Assembly (NCBI RefSeq): GCF_001649575.2
Contig: NC_051448.1
Location: forward strand, 17,750,361 to 17,814,360
DNA: 64,000 bases
Reading direction: 5' to 3'
From: Kryptolebias marmoratus
Taxonomy: Eukaryota > Chordata > Actinopteri > Cyprinodontiformes > Rivulidae
Both the position numbers and the translations under genes were made by a program. Below, in pieces: positions 1 through 11,679 of this stretch (within the stretch, counting starts at the first letter, position 1; each line of letters begins with the position of its first letter). The notes under the pieces are model-generated. The model saw only the letters and a list, made by a program, of their open reading frames with translations, made no database searches and was not told the DNA's origin.

Positions 1-451
1 TCACAGGAGGCTTCTAGGGCTGAGATGCGGCCATCAGCAGACGACATAGCTTCATCAATGGTGTTGACTCGGCTCTCTATTTCCCGCTGTTGGTTCTGGA
101 CGGTGGCAAGGGAAGCTTCAATAGCATCAAGACGACCCCCTATTGACTTTTTCAGGTCGTCAATGAGATCAAAAAGTTTGGCGACTTGCAGGCCCTGCGC
201 GGTAACAGCAGCCAGGATAGCTTCGCTGCTAGCTCCAGAGCTCGGCTGAGCGGCCTCCTTCTGCGCGCCGTCCTTCTTCCCCATTGCGAATGAAAAAATA
301 TCAAAAAAAGTAATCCCACTCACTTTAAACAAAAGAAAAAAGAAAAAAAAGACCAGGTATATTAATTTGAAAAACGAAGTTTATGGAGATTCCACGGAGC
401 CCCACCGAAAAGCGTCTACTCCATTGCAGCGCTCTAGCGCCCCCCCCAGGT
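1..451 (-). mobile_element. 5' end of an L1/Tx1-like LINE with the start of ORF1 (continues past window start)
   Basis: On the minus strand an ATG at 284-282 opens a frame of 94 codons that is still open at the window edge. It begins MGKKDGAQKEAAQPSSGASS and runs into a heptad-like stretch (about residues 35-90, rich in L, I, E, K, Q and R) that should form a coiled coil, including KLFDLIDDLKKSIGGRLDAI and REIESRVNTIDEAM. A short basic/Ser/Ala-rich head followed by a long coiled coil is the usual layout of fish L1/Tx1-type ORF1 proteins, which coat the element RNA. Upstream of the ATG (285-445) lies an A/T-rich leader ending in a G-run plus GCGCTAGAGCGCTGCAAT (minus sense), which looks like the element 5' terminus. 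LINE copies are usually 5'-truncated, so a retained 5' end with an open ORF1 suggests a relatively young insertion. ORF2 is not in view. Confidence 0.68.
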
Positions 452-2821
452 ATATTTTTTATTATGAGGATGCTGATTCAACATTCGCACTGTTGTTTCC
501 CTATTAGTTTCTTCTGTACATTTTTTGCATAACTTTCCCTATTACGTATTCAAATATCAAATGTTTAGCTCGATCTGGAATAGTGTCCTTTGAGCTTTTT
601 TGTAAATCTTATACACTTCAAAATATTTAACTTAAAAAAAATCCCATAGGAATACACTGAGATCTCTTCAAACCCTTCATAAACTTTTCTTCAGTATAGT
701 TCTACTTTTGACTTTTAAATGCTCCTTTTAGCTTGTAGTTGTGGTTTTGCTCATTTTAGCTTGTAGCTACTGTTTGCTGATTTTGTTTTTTAGCTATGGT
801 TTTGCTCATTTTTGTTCTGTTTCTTTTTTTTTTTTTTTTACCGTTTTAGCTTACTCAACACATTTCAACAGTCATTAAGCACTCAGCATTGACGCTGCAT
901 TTTTGCAGAATATGCAGTTTCTCACTTCTGGTAAAGCGCTCATTATGGGTATGTGGCAATCTCGAGGTTGTAATCTTCTGTTTTTCTCACTTCAACAGAA
1001 AGCAGCATTAAGAGTGAAAATCCGTAAATAACTCTGGCACTGTGTTAACTCAGCGTTTCAGATCCAGTGGGCACTGTAGACAAATTATTTTGGTTTCTTC
1101 AGGCTCATGGTTCAGGGGGTTTGCAAGACACCTTTAGGGATCACCATAATTTTCACAATACAAATGGTTAAGTCCTTGACACCTCAAAATAAGGTACCTC
1201 CTGTTCATGCCCTGAGTACAAATAATCATAAAGGTCCAACAAGTTGTATGCCTTTAGCCTCTTGTGTATAAAAGCCTGGGTAATGCCCAGAAATGCCCAG
1301 ATGGAAAACACTTGGCCACTTGCTGTTCACATATTCCCACCATTTCCTCAGAATTGAAAATGGATCTGACAACATTTTACCTTGACTAGTTAATTTAATT
1401 AAATATTTTTAAAAACAATGCTGCCCTAATGTGATATTTCTTCTCATTTCTTCATATCCCACAGTTTGTGTCCTCTATGCTTTTAGTGCACCGCGCAAAC
1501 GCAAATACTCAAAATCAAAACAAAACCCCGCTATAAAAGATTTGTTTTTACATTCCCATCTAGTGCTCTTTACTTCCTGTGCTAGAAACAAGAACATGCT
1601 CTTAAGAGAAACGTTAAGACCACGAAGAAGCAAATTCTAAGGAACATCATTTTGGGACTGGGAATACCTCAAACCCTTTTAAGCTGTGTTCACTTTTTAA
1701 CGAAAAAACAAAAGCGAATCTACATGTCAAGTCGTGTTTTCCTCTGATGTAATCTCAGGTGACTGCTTGCGCTGTGGTAAGCCACCACCAGGTGGCATTG
1801 GCAGCTTAAGAGAGACCACACACGGCGCTTTCGTGCTGGGAGAAAATGAGATGCAGTCCTTCGAGCATGAAATCAGTTTCTCTCTCATTTCTCCTCGTTG
1901 CTTTGCTTCTTGTTGCTCTCTGTCTTTACACCCCCCCCCATCCCTGTATAAACTCTCAGCCCATTCAGTGACTGTATGTAATGATCATATATTGCACGAT
2001 CTCCACAACAGTGCAGAATCCTATGTATAATAGTCCTCTGGTAATGCCAGCTGTTTTTACTGCTTGATAAAAATGAACTTTCTGCCTTGTGTGTGTGTGC
2101 TTGGTGTGAGTGTGTGGCTTCTTTTATTCAGTGAGCACAGCGCTGAGGGAGAGTTTCTAATTAACAATGTGGAGATGGAGCTTCTGCCTCTGTACACGTC
2201 TCGGCTCCTCTCTCTGATAGCTGGCAGCGAATATCAGTAATTGTCTGCTTCCCCGGCTCCGTTTTTGCCCAAATGAAGAAACTCAAATAAAGCAAAGTGA
2301 ACTCTCCTGCAAGCACCGCTGCTCCGAGTTCCATCTGCGTCGACTGTTAGCGCCGAGCCTCGGTGCACTTCTCCATTGTAGCCAACAGGTCTCTGGTGGT
2401 TGAAATTCTAAAGCACCCCAGCAGGCGAGGAGCATCTATGCAGCGTTTTATTATTCTTGCACCCTCCGGGACATTTGCGGGTCATTATCAGAGCCACTCG
2501 CGACATCTCAAGGTACATGTCGCACCTAATGCTACATTAAAATGGAGGGGACTGCAGAGTTTGACTCTTTGAGGAGCATTTTTATCCCAACTGACTCTGG
2601 CTCGCTGCTTTTTTCATGCTTACTTCTGTCTCATTCCTCCCCTTTCTCCTTGACAGGTTCTATGAATGCTGTAGCATTTCACTTAACTCCAAAGACATCC
2701 AAGCAGCGGGCCAATTGAACACATCCATTCCAAATCTAGACCAATTATTCATCTTACGTAACAGAATTATCTCGGTAAAGGTCACTGAGTCATGCACGTA
2801 GTAAACAGAACGACACAGTTT
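452..2821. other. Unannotated, AT-rich non-coding stretch
   Basis: No coding region or repeat family recognised. It contains a T-run near 821-839 and a C-run near 1930. The part around 2140-2530 is less AT-rich and less repetitive than its surroundings, but no exon with credible splice sites could be supported. Confidence 0.5.
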
Positions 2822-2844
2822 GAGAGAGAGAGAGAGAGAGAGAG
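2822..2844. repeat. (GA)n microsatellite
   Basis: Uninterrupted run of about 11 GA dinucleotides. Confidence 0.97.
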
Positions 2845-3326
2845 GGCTGCTTTTCAGTTTGATGCTGACATCAATAATTGCAGTGATAGGGTTCTGGAGC
2901 TGAACGAATTTTCCAGTCAGTACGATTCCAGCACATTCTCTGCTCCTGGATAACCTGACGGCCTAGATTTATTTCCAAGGCGTCCTCAGAGGGCTGTAAC
3001 TACATCTGGCTAACTGCTTACATAAATGACAACACAGTAGCATTTTTACAACTTTTTTTTTGTTTCAGAAAAAATTCCTGGCATCCGCCTTGTAGTCTTT
3101 TCCTGTTAACCTGCAAGGAGAAGGGGGCGGGGATGGTCAGGGTACATTGTGTTTTCTGTTGTCTGTAATGTTCGACTGAGAAGACAAAAATAATTCCCGC
3201 AACATATCCTTACTTTTGACCAACGTGTCTGTTTGATATTATTAAACCGCGAGGATAAAAACAGGCAGATGCACAAAACCCCCTCATTCAGTTTGACAAG
3301 ACACCGGTTTTTAAAATAAACAAGCT

Positions 3327-3328
<2 letters not shown>

Positions 3329-3399
<71 letters not shown>
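3329..3399. repeat. (CA)n microsatellite, about 35 units
   Basis: Perfect CA dinucleotide run of about 71 bases. CA is the commonest microsatellite type in fish genomes. The tract is long and uninterrupted, so it is probably length-polymorphic and can adopt Z-DNA. Confidence 0.98.
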
Positions 3400-3401
<2 letters not shown>

Positions 3402-4420
3402 AAACGCATCCCCACTCTTTTTTGTGGATATAAAAGGCAGTCCTATGAATATTGAAGGCATTTTTATTGGTGCTCTGAATAATTTACCCGCCTGTCTCTG
3501 TAAATGGGATTAAGTAGCTCAAGCTGGCTGGAACTGGCCAGCAGGTGTTGAGCAGAGGTTAGTCGGCTATAGAATGCACTCATACATCCTCAGAACTTGG
3601 CTCTGAGTCAGCTGGACACAGATGCAGCCACTTTAAATCATAATCCACGAACAGGTTTTGTCAACAAGAGAATGCAATCAATACCAAGATGAGGGCGAGG
3701 GCTTAGGGGGAACATAAATATGAAGCATTTTACTAATTGTAAAAGGATTTTCTACAGTGTTTGGGGGGAATGAAATAACTTTTGGCAAAAGAGAGCTTAT
3801 AAATGGAGTACTACACCTTTAAAAAAAACATTTTATCTATAAATACCCCAAGTAGATTATTCTTTTTGGTATTATAGTTTAGAAAAGTCATGATGCAGAA
3901 AATAGGAATATGATGAGGCATCACATAATCATACCCAAGTAGCTCAATCTCTTTTTAAAAGATTTCTCAGCTGCCTGTAGTCTTATCCCTTAGGCCCCCT
4001 CCACACTTGATAACCCCCACTAGGATGTGAAACTCATCTTAGATTGTTTTTGAGGGGTCCTGGTGTGTTCTTGAGCCACATATTAAAAATGCAGTGTGCT
4101 CCTCATTACAAGTGATGGGTCCAGGATGGTTTTAAGCACTGACGAAACTTATTTAGCGAGGTCATGATGGGATTGTGCAGGGTCCTGGGTGGTGCATGGA
4201 GGAGCACAGAAGAGGTATATCCATTACATAAGGCTTGCACACACTGGTGGGGCTTGGAAATGGGAATTTGGAGCAGGACTGGCCACCTTGGCCTTAGTTC
4301 GAGGCTACGACTGTTGATCGTGACAAGGTCATAGAAACAACCTAGTTCAGTTGTGATGTCTGTGGCGGTAGTGGCGTGCTAGCATGGCGTGTTCTGGCAT
4401 TTAGCGGTGTTCTCATTACA
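3400..4420. other. Non-coding stretch, nothing recognised
   Basis: AT-rich sequence with no supported gene or repeat family on either strand. Confidence 0.5.
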
Positions 4421-5173
4421 GTTGCAAAAGTCCAGGAATTTTCAAAGTTGGAACTTTCCATGGAATTTAATGTGAATTTATAGGAATTAAGAAGGATTTA
4501 TGGGGAGAAAACCTGGAATTTAAAATGCTGAACAGAGATTTTAAATATAGTTGGGGAAAATGTATTTTAGCATAATCTTGACTAAAACAACCAGATTTCA
4601 CTGCTGTACCATGCAATGAAAAATTCAAGTAAAGTAACTGGTAAGTTTACAGAAAACCATTTTATTTTTATGCAAATAAAATGACAAAAGCTAAATAATG
4701 ATCAAATACCATGTTAATAGTTTTGTAAATTTGCATTTCAATCTTTCTTTATATACAATTTTGTCATTTTTGTTTTAAATACAATAGCAAGCATGACTAA
4801 TCATCATATTGCATGATTATTTTGAATTCAAAGTGTGTAAAATAATTTGGAAAAGGATTACAACAAAACAAGCTGCAGATATATTTTAATTCCATTGTTT
4901 TGTAAAAGTTGTGGCTGTGACACAGTGATATAATCAGTGAAGTCATTATATGCAAATTAGGTCATTAAATTTACTTTTTTAAGCCTTGGGACAAACTCAT
5001 TATGTACCTATGATAAAACAAAATGTCTGTGTTTTTTTGTTAATATGATGGTTTGTTTGAATTGCCCCTACTTTTCAGTTAATTCTCAACAATTCTCACA
5101 ATTTTTATGAAAATTTGGAATATTTCCAGAAATTTTCAGCTCAACTTCACATACAAAGTTTCCTTTGCAACCC
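4421..5173. repeat. Probable DNA-transposon-derived repeat with GTTGCAAA termini
   Basis: The left end reads GTTGCAAAAGTCCAGGAATT. The right end, read on the minus strand, gives GGTTGCAAAGGAAACTTTG followed by TTTCTGGAAATATTCC. The two ends are therefore imperfect inverted repeats about 750 bases apart. Within the left arm, GGAATTT-type words recur (about 4434-4520), a pattern I recall from a dispersed teleost repeat rich in GGGAATT words. No transposase frame is visible inside, so this would be a non-autonomous copy. Superfamily is not assigned and target-site duplications are not clear. Confidence 0.5.
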
Positions 5174-6564
5174 TTATCCTGGTCCAAGAGTATCATGCCA
5201 GGATGGGAGTACAGAGGCAAGTAATAGCACAGGATAGCATCTTGAGGATGTGGAAAATGTCAAGAAAAATATTTTCAGCGAGTACTAAGAGCATCATGAT
5301 TGCCTCCACACTGGAGATTTTTTCGAATTTGCTGCAATCGTGCCACATTTTAAAAGGTTGACAGTCATGGAGAGTATAGAGGGATCATCTAGTGTTAAGG
5401 AGACCTTAGAAGCATGTTTTCGTTGTTGTGTAGCAGTAGGTCCAGGAAATTTGTAATTGCTCAAAATCAACGCACTGTAATTGTCTTTATCACATGCAAA
5501 CACAAGATTAGTCTCCCCTTTTCATCTTTCCTTTTCCAAGTTATGATGTTTGTACTATGATATCTGTGCCAAAACCAGAGGTGCATGTCCAGCCCAGGCG
5601 GCGGAGTGTGTGGAGGGCTGAGGGTCTGATAAGGTTAATGATGCTTGCCCGGCACTGCATCATGTCACTGTGATAAGACGGGCTGTTGCTTGTGTCAATC
5701 GATGTGTCACCGCCGTGCTCTGAGCCTTGGTATAATTGGATATATGCTGCGCCGTGGAGCCTAAACGCCCCAGGGCCACAAGTAAGAGAATGTACAGGAG
5801 GGTAAGAGGACAAAGGAGAACAGCTGGAGATGTATCAGACCAAATGGATCAAATACATATTCTATAAATTTTTATTTTTGTCTTAGTTCAGGTGACTCCA
5901 AGTTCCGTCTCATTAAAGTTTCCAAATAAAATTGCCTATACATAAAAAAAAAAAATCAATACAGATTGTGTATCTTTAAGGTGTAATGAACATTTTTGGC
6001 GCAGTTTGTTTGTTTGAAAAAAGAAGCAAATACACTAAGTCTAGATATGGACCTTCTTTACACATTAAGTCACAACCCCTCATTTAGTCCTGATACCTTC
6101 AAGTTTAAAGTGTTTTCAGTTAACGCAGTTTAGCCCTTATAACTTTTTCTTAATGAATCTAATGCAAACAACTGACATTATGTAAGACACACAACCTTAG
6201 TCCATAAACCAGGCAAAAATGCCAGAACAGCACAAACAGAAAGTAAAATACTACTTTACAAAGTTTTGTGGTCTGAAGGGCTAAGAAGCGTTTCCATCCA
6301 TTTTTCAGTCTGTGTTACGGTTAAAACATGAACATGTCCAAAAACAAAAAATAAATCAATCTCTGTTTGAGAGTTTAAAGAAGGGTTGGTAAATGTGAAG
6401 GCAAATATTAAAATATTTTTTTTATTTTGTATACTAGCAGAAAAAAAGCTGAGCCTGTATGTAGTTTAATCTATTGTGTCATAGGAATATGGAGTTTTTT
6501 CGACTATGTGCTGACAAGATGACTCCAGGAGAACATTAAGACACAGGTACATCCAATGACCTAG
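5174..6564. other. Non-coding stretch, nothing recognised
   Basis: No supported coding region or repeat. It includes a short A-run at about 5944-5956. Confidence 0.45.
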
Positions 6565-7335
6565 GGGATCTCTAGCCCACTCTGCATTCTGCTGCGTGGA
6601 GCAGGGTTTGGATTCTACAGTCAGTCCAGTCCTTGACTTTATCCATCCTGGTCTTACCCTGTGTGCTTTTTTCACTCTGTTTATTGTTGCTTGTAAAATG
6701 GGCTTTGACAGTGAGGGATTCCTTGTAATGTGACCATAGCAGGTCAGTTTACGGCATTTTACTATTGTGAGTTGTGGTTCTTGTTCTCCAGCACTTCAGC
6801 TAAGTGTCTCACATATTTCATTGTCTTGTTCTGTAAAATATATGCAGTATTCTGCTGTAACACTTATTTTCGGAGGACCTTATCTCCCGCTCAGTATCTG
6901 CTGTGACAGTCCAGCTCTGACATCCATAAAGTAGGGTGGAGAGTAATGATGATTTCTAAAGTCTGACCTTCACAGGAAAGCTGATGGAGTTGCTTTTCCA
7001 GACACTGACAAGTCTTGTCATGATGTTGCTGTATCAATTCTTGTTTTTATTTCTTTTTTTGAAGCTGTCATCTTGACTCTCAAAAGACCCCAAGGTACTT
7101 GAGGTCTTTTACTTCTTCCAGTGTTTGTCCACTTATTCTGATATTGGTTGGTATTCGATGGCTGTTGTAGAAAACCAGGATCTTACTTTCCTCATCATTG
7201 TGCTCTAGATATCCTTTCCAATTTGGTGGTGAGTTCCTGGAGCTCTGTTTTGCAATTTCCAATTAGGTCAATATTATCACCAAAGCAGAAGTTGGATATG
7301 GGTCTTCCTCTGATGAATATGAAGATATGAAAGAC
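6565..7335 (-). mobile_element. RTE-like LINE remnant: C-terminal reverse transcriptase, frameshifted
   Basis: Reading the minus strand downwards from 7335 gives, in broken frames: RPISNFCFGDNIDLIGNCKT, then SKILVFYNSHR...TNIRISGQTLEEVKDLKYLGV, then KTRIDTATS...VSVWKSNSISFPVKVRL, then LLSTLLYGCQSWTVTADTER and SSENKCYSRILHIFYRT, and near 6570-6620 a decayed DWTDC...AAECRVG tail. The order matches the end of the palm, the thumb and the C-terminal region of RTE-type ORF2 polyproteins, which copy element RNA at a nicked genomic target. Motif C should read F/Y-A-D-D but reads FGDN here. At least three frame changes and several stops are present. Everything upstream of motif C is missing, consistent with 5' truncation. 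This is a dead copy. Confidence 0.82.
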
Positions 7336-8439
7336 TTGAAACCAAATACAGGTAAACTGTACATGAATATGTGATGGAATTGAAACAAGAGCAGTTTGCA
7401 CAGCAGCACAGTGTGCAGTAGGTTGTAGTGTTTTCATATTATAACGTGACCACAACTAAATGGTTTAATTTATGCAACAGATAAAGTATGCAACTGCTCA
7501 AATTTGAACTTTTTCTCTCTTTTTTCTTAAAAGTAGGTCAAAAGTATATCAACTTTCTTTTTTCTTTTTAATCTCTTTTTAAAAAAAACCTGCTATAAAC
7601 ACTGTTGGAAGCAGGAAACTGATTTAAACTTGTGAAGGAACCACAATTTTGCAAAACAGTTATGTAGTTTAATTGTAATTTCTTTTGTGTGTTTTTGTAT
7701 TTTTTTATTCCTAACGAGGTTTAAGACATTGCACAAACATTAGTTATTTTTTTCTTCACTTAAAGCATTTAAATTACTTCCCAAAGGCTTGAGTTATCCT
7801 TTAATCACTTATACCAGAACGCCTCATATTGTACATATTGCAGGCAGGAAAATACATCGAAGCTCTCCCTGTGTGATAAATAAAACCATAACTTGGTTTG
7901 CCGCCTCTGCATACGCGCTACAGCTGAGACACTCTGCAAGCCGCCTTGGCAAGCAAACAAGAAAGATGTAGTATAGGAAAAGGAGCGGGAGGGAGTGATT
8001 GAGCTGAACACATTACAGACAGTTACAATGAGGGGCATCCATCTGTTTTGGTGCCAGGCGGGGGTAACCTTGAGGCTGTCGGAGCGTTCCCAGCACCCAC
8101 CCTCTGGCATCTCGAAAGCACAGAGCTTCGCCACAGACACATCCATCAACACGTGTTCCCAGACACATTTCAGGAGCACCGGCAACACATACAAATCACC
8201 CAATCAATAGCTTCAAAGCCCCACCTGAACTTCAAGGGTTTTGGCAGAAGTTCGACGGTGTTTTCTATTGAAGCTGACTTTTACTCAACGCACTTGGCCG
8301 GGCATTTTTTAGGTTTATTTCCTGTTTTTAAAAAGTTAATTTTATTTTTATTTTTTGCTTTTAACTAATTTAGAGACATACTTGGTTGGATCATTATTTT
8401 TGTACACACACACACATATTGAATAACTTAAATTCTTGT
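7336..8439. other. Non-coding stretch, nothing recognised
   Basis: A 132-codon minus-strand frame (8203-7805) has no motif I recognise and no credible splice context, so I treat it as chance. A short CA run lies at about 8406-8415. Confidence 0.45.
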
Positions 8440-8800
8440 CATAATTTATGGTATCAGTGTCTGTGGTCTTAGTTTTTGGTGGTTTTAGTTGGTTCCTGTT
8501 TGGTATTAGGTTTCAGCATGTTTTGGATTGGTTCTGGGTGTTTAGTTATTTGTTCCAGCGCCTTGCCTACCACCAGACTTCTGTTAGTAATCAGCACACC
8601 TGCCATCACTCATTAATAACTCCTCCTAGTAAGTTTTCTTCTTGGCTGACAGATCTTCTTGTTAGTTCCTGTTTGTGTCATGTCTTATGTTGCTCCTGGC
8701 TCCTTTATTTGAATTTGTTAAAAGTTCTCTTTTGATTCTGAATTTGTCTCCTGCTCTCCTACAACTGGGTCCATTCCTCTGCCGTTGCTATTGCTACAGC
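8440..8800. repeat. Possible decayed LTR-like repeat
   Basis: The segment is T/C-rich, with the layout of teleost LTR fragments as I remember them: AATCAGCACACCTGCCATCA near 8589, a TCCTGTTTG word near 8668, and TCTCCTGCTCTCC...CTGGGTCCATTCC near 8746-8777. No paired LTR, primer-binding site or polyprotein frame is visible. It could equally be chance similarity in T-rich DNA. Confidence 0.25.
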
Positions 8801-10816
8801 ACTGACATTCATTTAATTGCTCTATTATTCAGGCACTTATATGTGGCTTGCTGTCCCCTTGTAAGTTAAGTGTTAGGATAAGTGTTTATTTTTCTCATTG
8901 CTTTGTTTTTTTTTTGCGTAACTGTTCTTCTACCCTTGAGCATTTTCCACACGTCCTCTTGTGTACAAATAACTTGCAAGTTTCCATTTGTTCATGGCCT
9001 TCATGCAGTCGCACTCAATGTCATATTTGTTAACCTGCTCTGCACAATGGAGGGGATCAATAGGCAGCTTCTCATCAGCTTCCTTCAGCTGTGCACTTGT
9101 GCAGTGCGGCGGACGGTTTTGAAAGGCCACACAAATAAAAGTAATTTGTCATTGGCCGACAGCATTCCCACCCGGTGCTCAATTGCACCGGCAAGTACAT
9201 CCAATAACTCTACACCGCGAGCCCCCTCTGAGGCTTTACAGCAGCTTTTTAGGTGTGTGCGGTTCAAAAAGTGAGCCGGGTTGGTCTCATTCCATCGCAC
9301 TATTGTTCTAGTTGCACTCCTATTTTCTTCATGCCCTTTTTTTTCTATCTCGCCTCTCAGCAGCAGGGCTGAAAGGTAGTCATCTAAAGTAGTTGGCTAT
9401 GGTGCTCAAAACACACCAGAAGAATATAGTTCTCTCCTGCACAGCCCTTAAAGAGTGGTACTCCATCAGAAACAAGAGTGTATCAGCCCGCTTGTGTTCA
9501 TCTCATATCAGAAGTCAATAAAATTGTGGTTCCGACTGGACTTAAACAAGTACAAGGCGTGGACACACCCAATAAGGTTCGACATTGTCCGATACCTTCA
9601 GTCAGGCAGCATTTACCTCCTACCTTTGACACCGACATTGGTTCTCTTTGTTCCTCTGCAGGTAATTCCTAGCATCTATTTTTACAATTCCAATGTATAG
9701 GTTTTCCATTGAAGTAGTCATGCTGAGTTCGATTGTCACAGTGAGGCCTGTGACTTATTGAAAAAGGATGTGGGCGGAAAGAATTTGGCCCTTCAAGAAA
9801 TACAATTAAAAAAAAAAAGAAATCGCGCTGGTTCATGGCTTACAGGCATTAATTTTAACCATTAAAAAGTTCTCACCAAAAGAACCCTGTGGTGTTTCTG
9901 AGGAGCACAGTGAGAAGCAGGCGAAAGGGTTCACTTTCCGTCAGATAAAACTGATTTTTATCAGGTGAAGGCATTTTACGAGCAATTATCTCGATTTTTA
10001 CTTTCAGAGAGAGCAGACTGTCTTGTCGCTTTTATTATACTTAAGACGGAGCAGACTTTAAGAGATGCACACCCACTTGACCATTCAAAACAAGCACCTC
10101 CTGTTTATCCTCAGACAAGAAAGAATAAAATGCTATTTTACTTTAGCATAATTTTTTGTACACATTGCATGTTAGTGTTCTTAAATTTTTGTTCCAGTGT
10201 GTTTTTTTTTTTTCCCTTAATTGGAGCTGTCAAGCAATAAGAACTTTTAATCCCAAATCATTGCTTGAAACTGTGTGGTCAACTGGCAAAAGAAGTGGAC
10301 ATTTATACACATGAATTTATTTATTTTTTTCATTTTTTACTAAAATACTCAACACAGCCACATGTTCCTTTCTTTGTAGAAGGCATTGTGGGTAATGTGG
10401 TTGTCGCCTTGAAATTCCGTAGCAGTCAAAGAATGTGCTTAGACAGGACATAAAATGAAAAACCTTTCTTTTTTATTGTCTTAAAATGGGTTTCTTGAAT
10501 TCCAATCATCTCAAATTAAATGGGCACTCAAAACAGAGGTTGACTTGAAGTCAGAAAATGAACCAATTTGTTGTTTCTTCTTTGCTTGACCAGTTTTTAT
10601 TTTTAATGACAGCATAGGAAAACAGTCCCACTGATTTGCAGAAAAATTGAATGGATTAAACTCGATTTAAATTGGAATTATTAAAAATTTAATTGGAATA
10701 AATTGAGTTAAATGTTGATTGAAGTTGGCTGTTTTAAATCATACTTTACTTTCCCTTCTCTAATTTCTTTGTTCAATTCCCTGACATGGTTTGGTATTGT
10801 TTGTTATTGTTTAAAT
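8801..10816. other. Non-coding stretch, nothing firmly recognised
   Basis: Two minus-strand frames around 8930-9300 overlap and use less AT-rich codons than neighbours, but no protein family is recognisable. A homopolymer T run lies near 10201-10212. Confidence 0.4.
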
Positions 10817-10995
10817 CAGGGCCACTATCATACATGTTTCCCTGCTCCAACACCTGATTTGTATCAATGAGAGATTATCAGGCTTTTGCAGAACATGAAG
10901 AGGTCGTTTAACCAATGAATCAAGTGTGTTGGAGCAGGGAATCAACTAAAATATGCAGGATAGTGGCCCTCAAGGACCAGGGTTGGCCACCCCTG
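10817..10995. mobile_element. Palindromic hAT-type MITE, 179 bp, with 8-bp target-site duplication
   Basis: Termini are CAGGG (10817) and CCCTG (10991-10995), the classic hAT end sequence. Flanking octamers GTTTAAAT (10809-10816) and ATTTAAAT (10996-11003) match at 7 of 8 bases, consistent with the 8-bp duplication made by hAT transposases. Inside, the arms are inverted copies: TTCCCTGCTCCAACAC (about 10839-10854) pairs with GTGTTGGAGCAGGGAA (about 10926-10941), and GCCACTATC pairs with GATAGTGGC. The left arm lacks about 20 bases present in the right arm (GGTGGCCAACCCTGGTCCTT in minus sense). There is no coding capacity. A second copy of the family starts at 63936. The family is very common in teleost genomes, from memory. 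Confidence 0.85.
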
Positions 10996-11003
10996 ATTTA
11001 AAT

Positions 11004-11679
11004 AAACTGAACTGGCCACAGCTGGTGCGCATAGAAGCTACAGAAACAGGCATGGTAGCTGCCTTAATGCAAGTTAATTGTTCGTACGATCATCTGCTGC
11101 GTGTCCCCAGGAATAGAAAATGAACTTACTGATTTATTCAAACTCTATAATATTTTTCTTCCCGATTTGTTTTTCCAGCCTGCATTAAGTATAATTTATT
11201 TATACATTTTTGTCAGGTCTGAACTGGTGTTTAAGATTCTGACACATCTAACTTGCATCAATTCTTTTAATACAAATTAAAGTTCATTATCACTGACAAA
11301 CTTTCCCCAAAGCCTAGATGTAAAGTACACTAAATTGCATTACATTCTGCTCTGCGTTTATTGAACATGTCAGTTTAATCATTTAAAGTGCTTTTTACAC
11401 GTCTCCCATTCTTCAGCTTAAGGTACATCAAGTCATTTGTTTCGTTATGACACTTTCATCTCAGTTGTATCTTTTAAATGTGTCAAAACAGATCAATAAA
11501 ACCAATAAAGCTCTGTTCTGAAATAGTGATGCATTCTTGCGATTTAAAAATCTCACTTTTATGGCTTACCTGGACTTTCCAGCATCTTTGTCTAGTTTTG
11601 TAAAATGGTGGACATGAACAGGAGGAGTCTACAATAGGATTGCATGCATGTACATAGCACATATGTATAAATTATATTA
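11004..11679. other. Non-coding stretch, nothing recognised
   Basis: AT-rich sequence without supported features. Confidence 0.45.

Noticed and set aside
7805..8203. 132-codon minus-strand frame
   Set aside because: No motif, no signal of conservation, and equally long frames exist on the opposite strand.
8930..9300. Two overlapping minus-strand frames with less AT-rich codons (for example FLNRTHLKSCCKASEGARGV)
   Set aside because: The two halves are in different frames and match no family I recognise; no splice sites join them. Could be a decayed retrocopy but cannot be supported.
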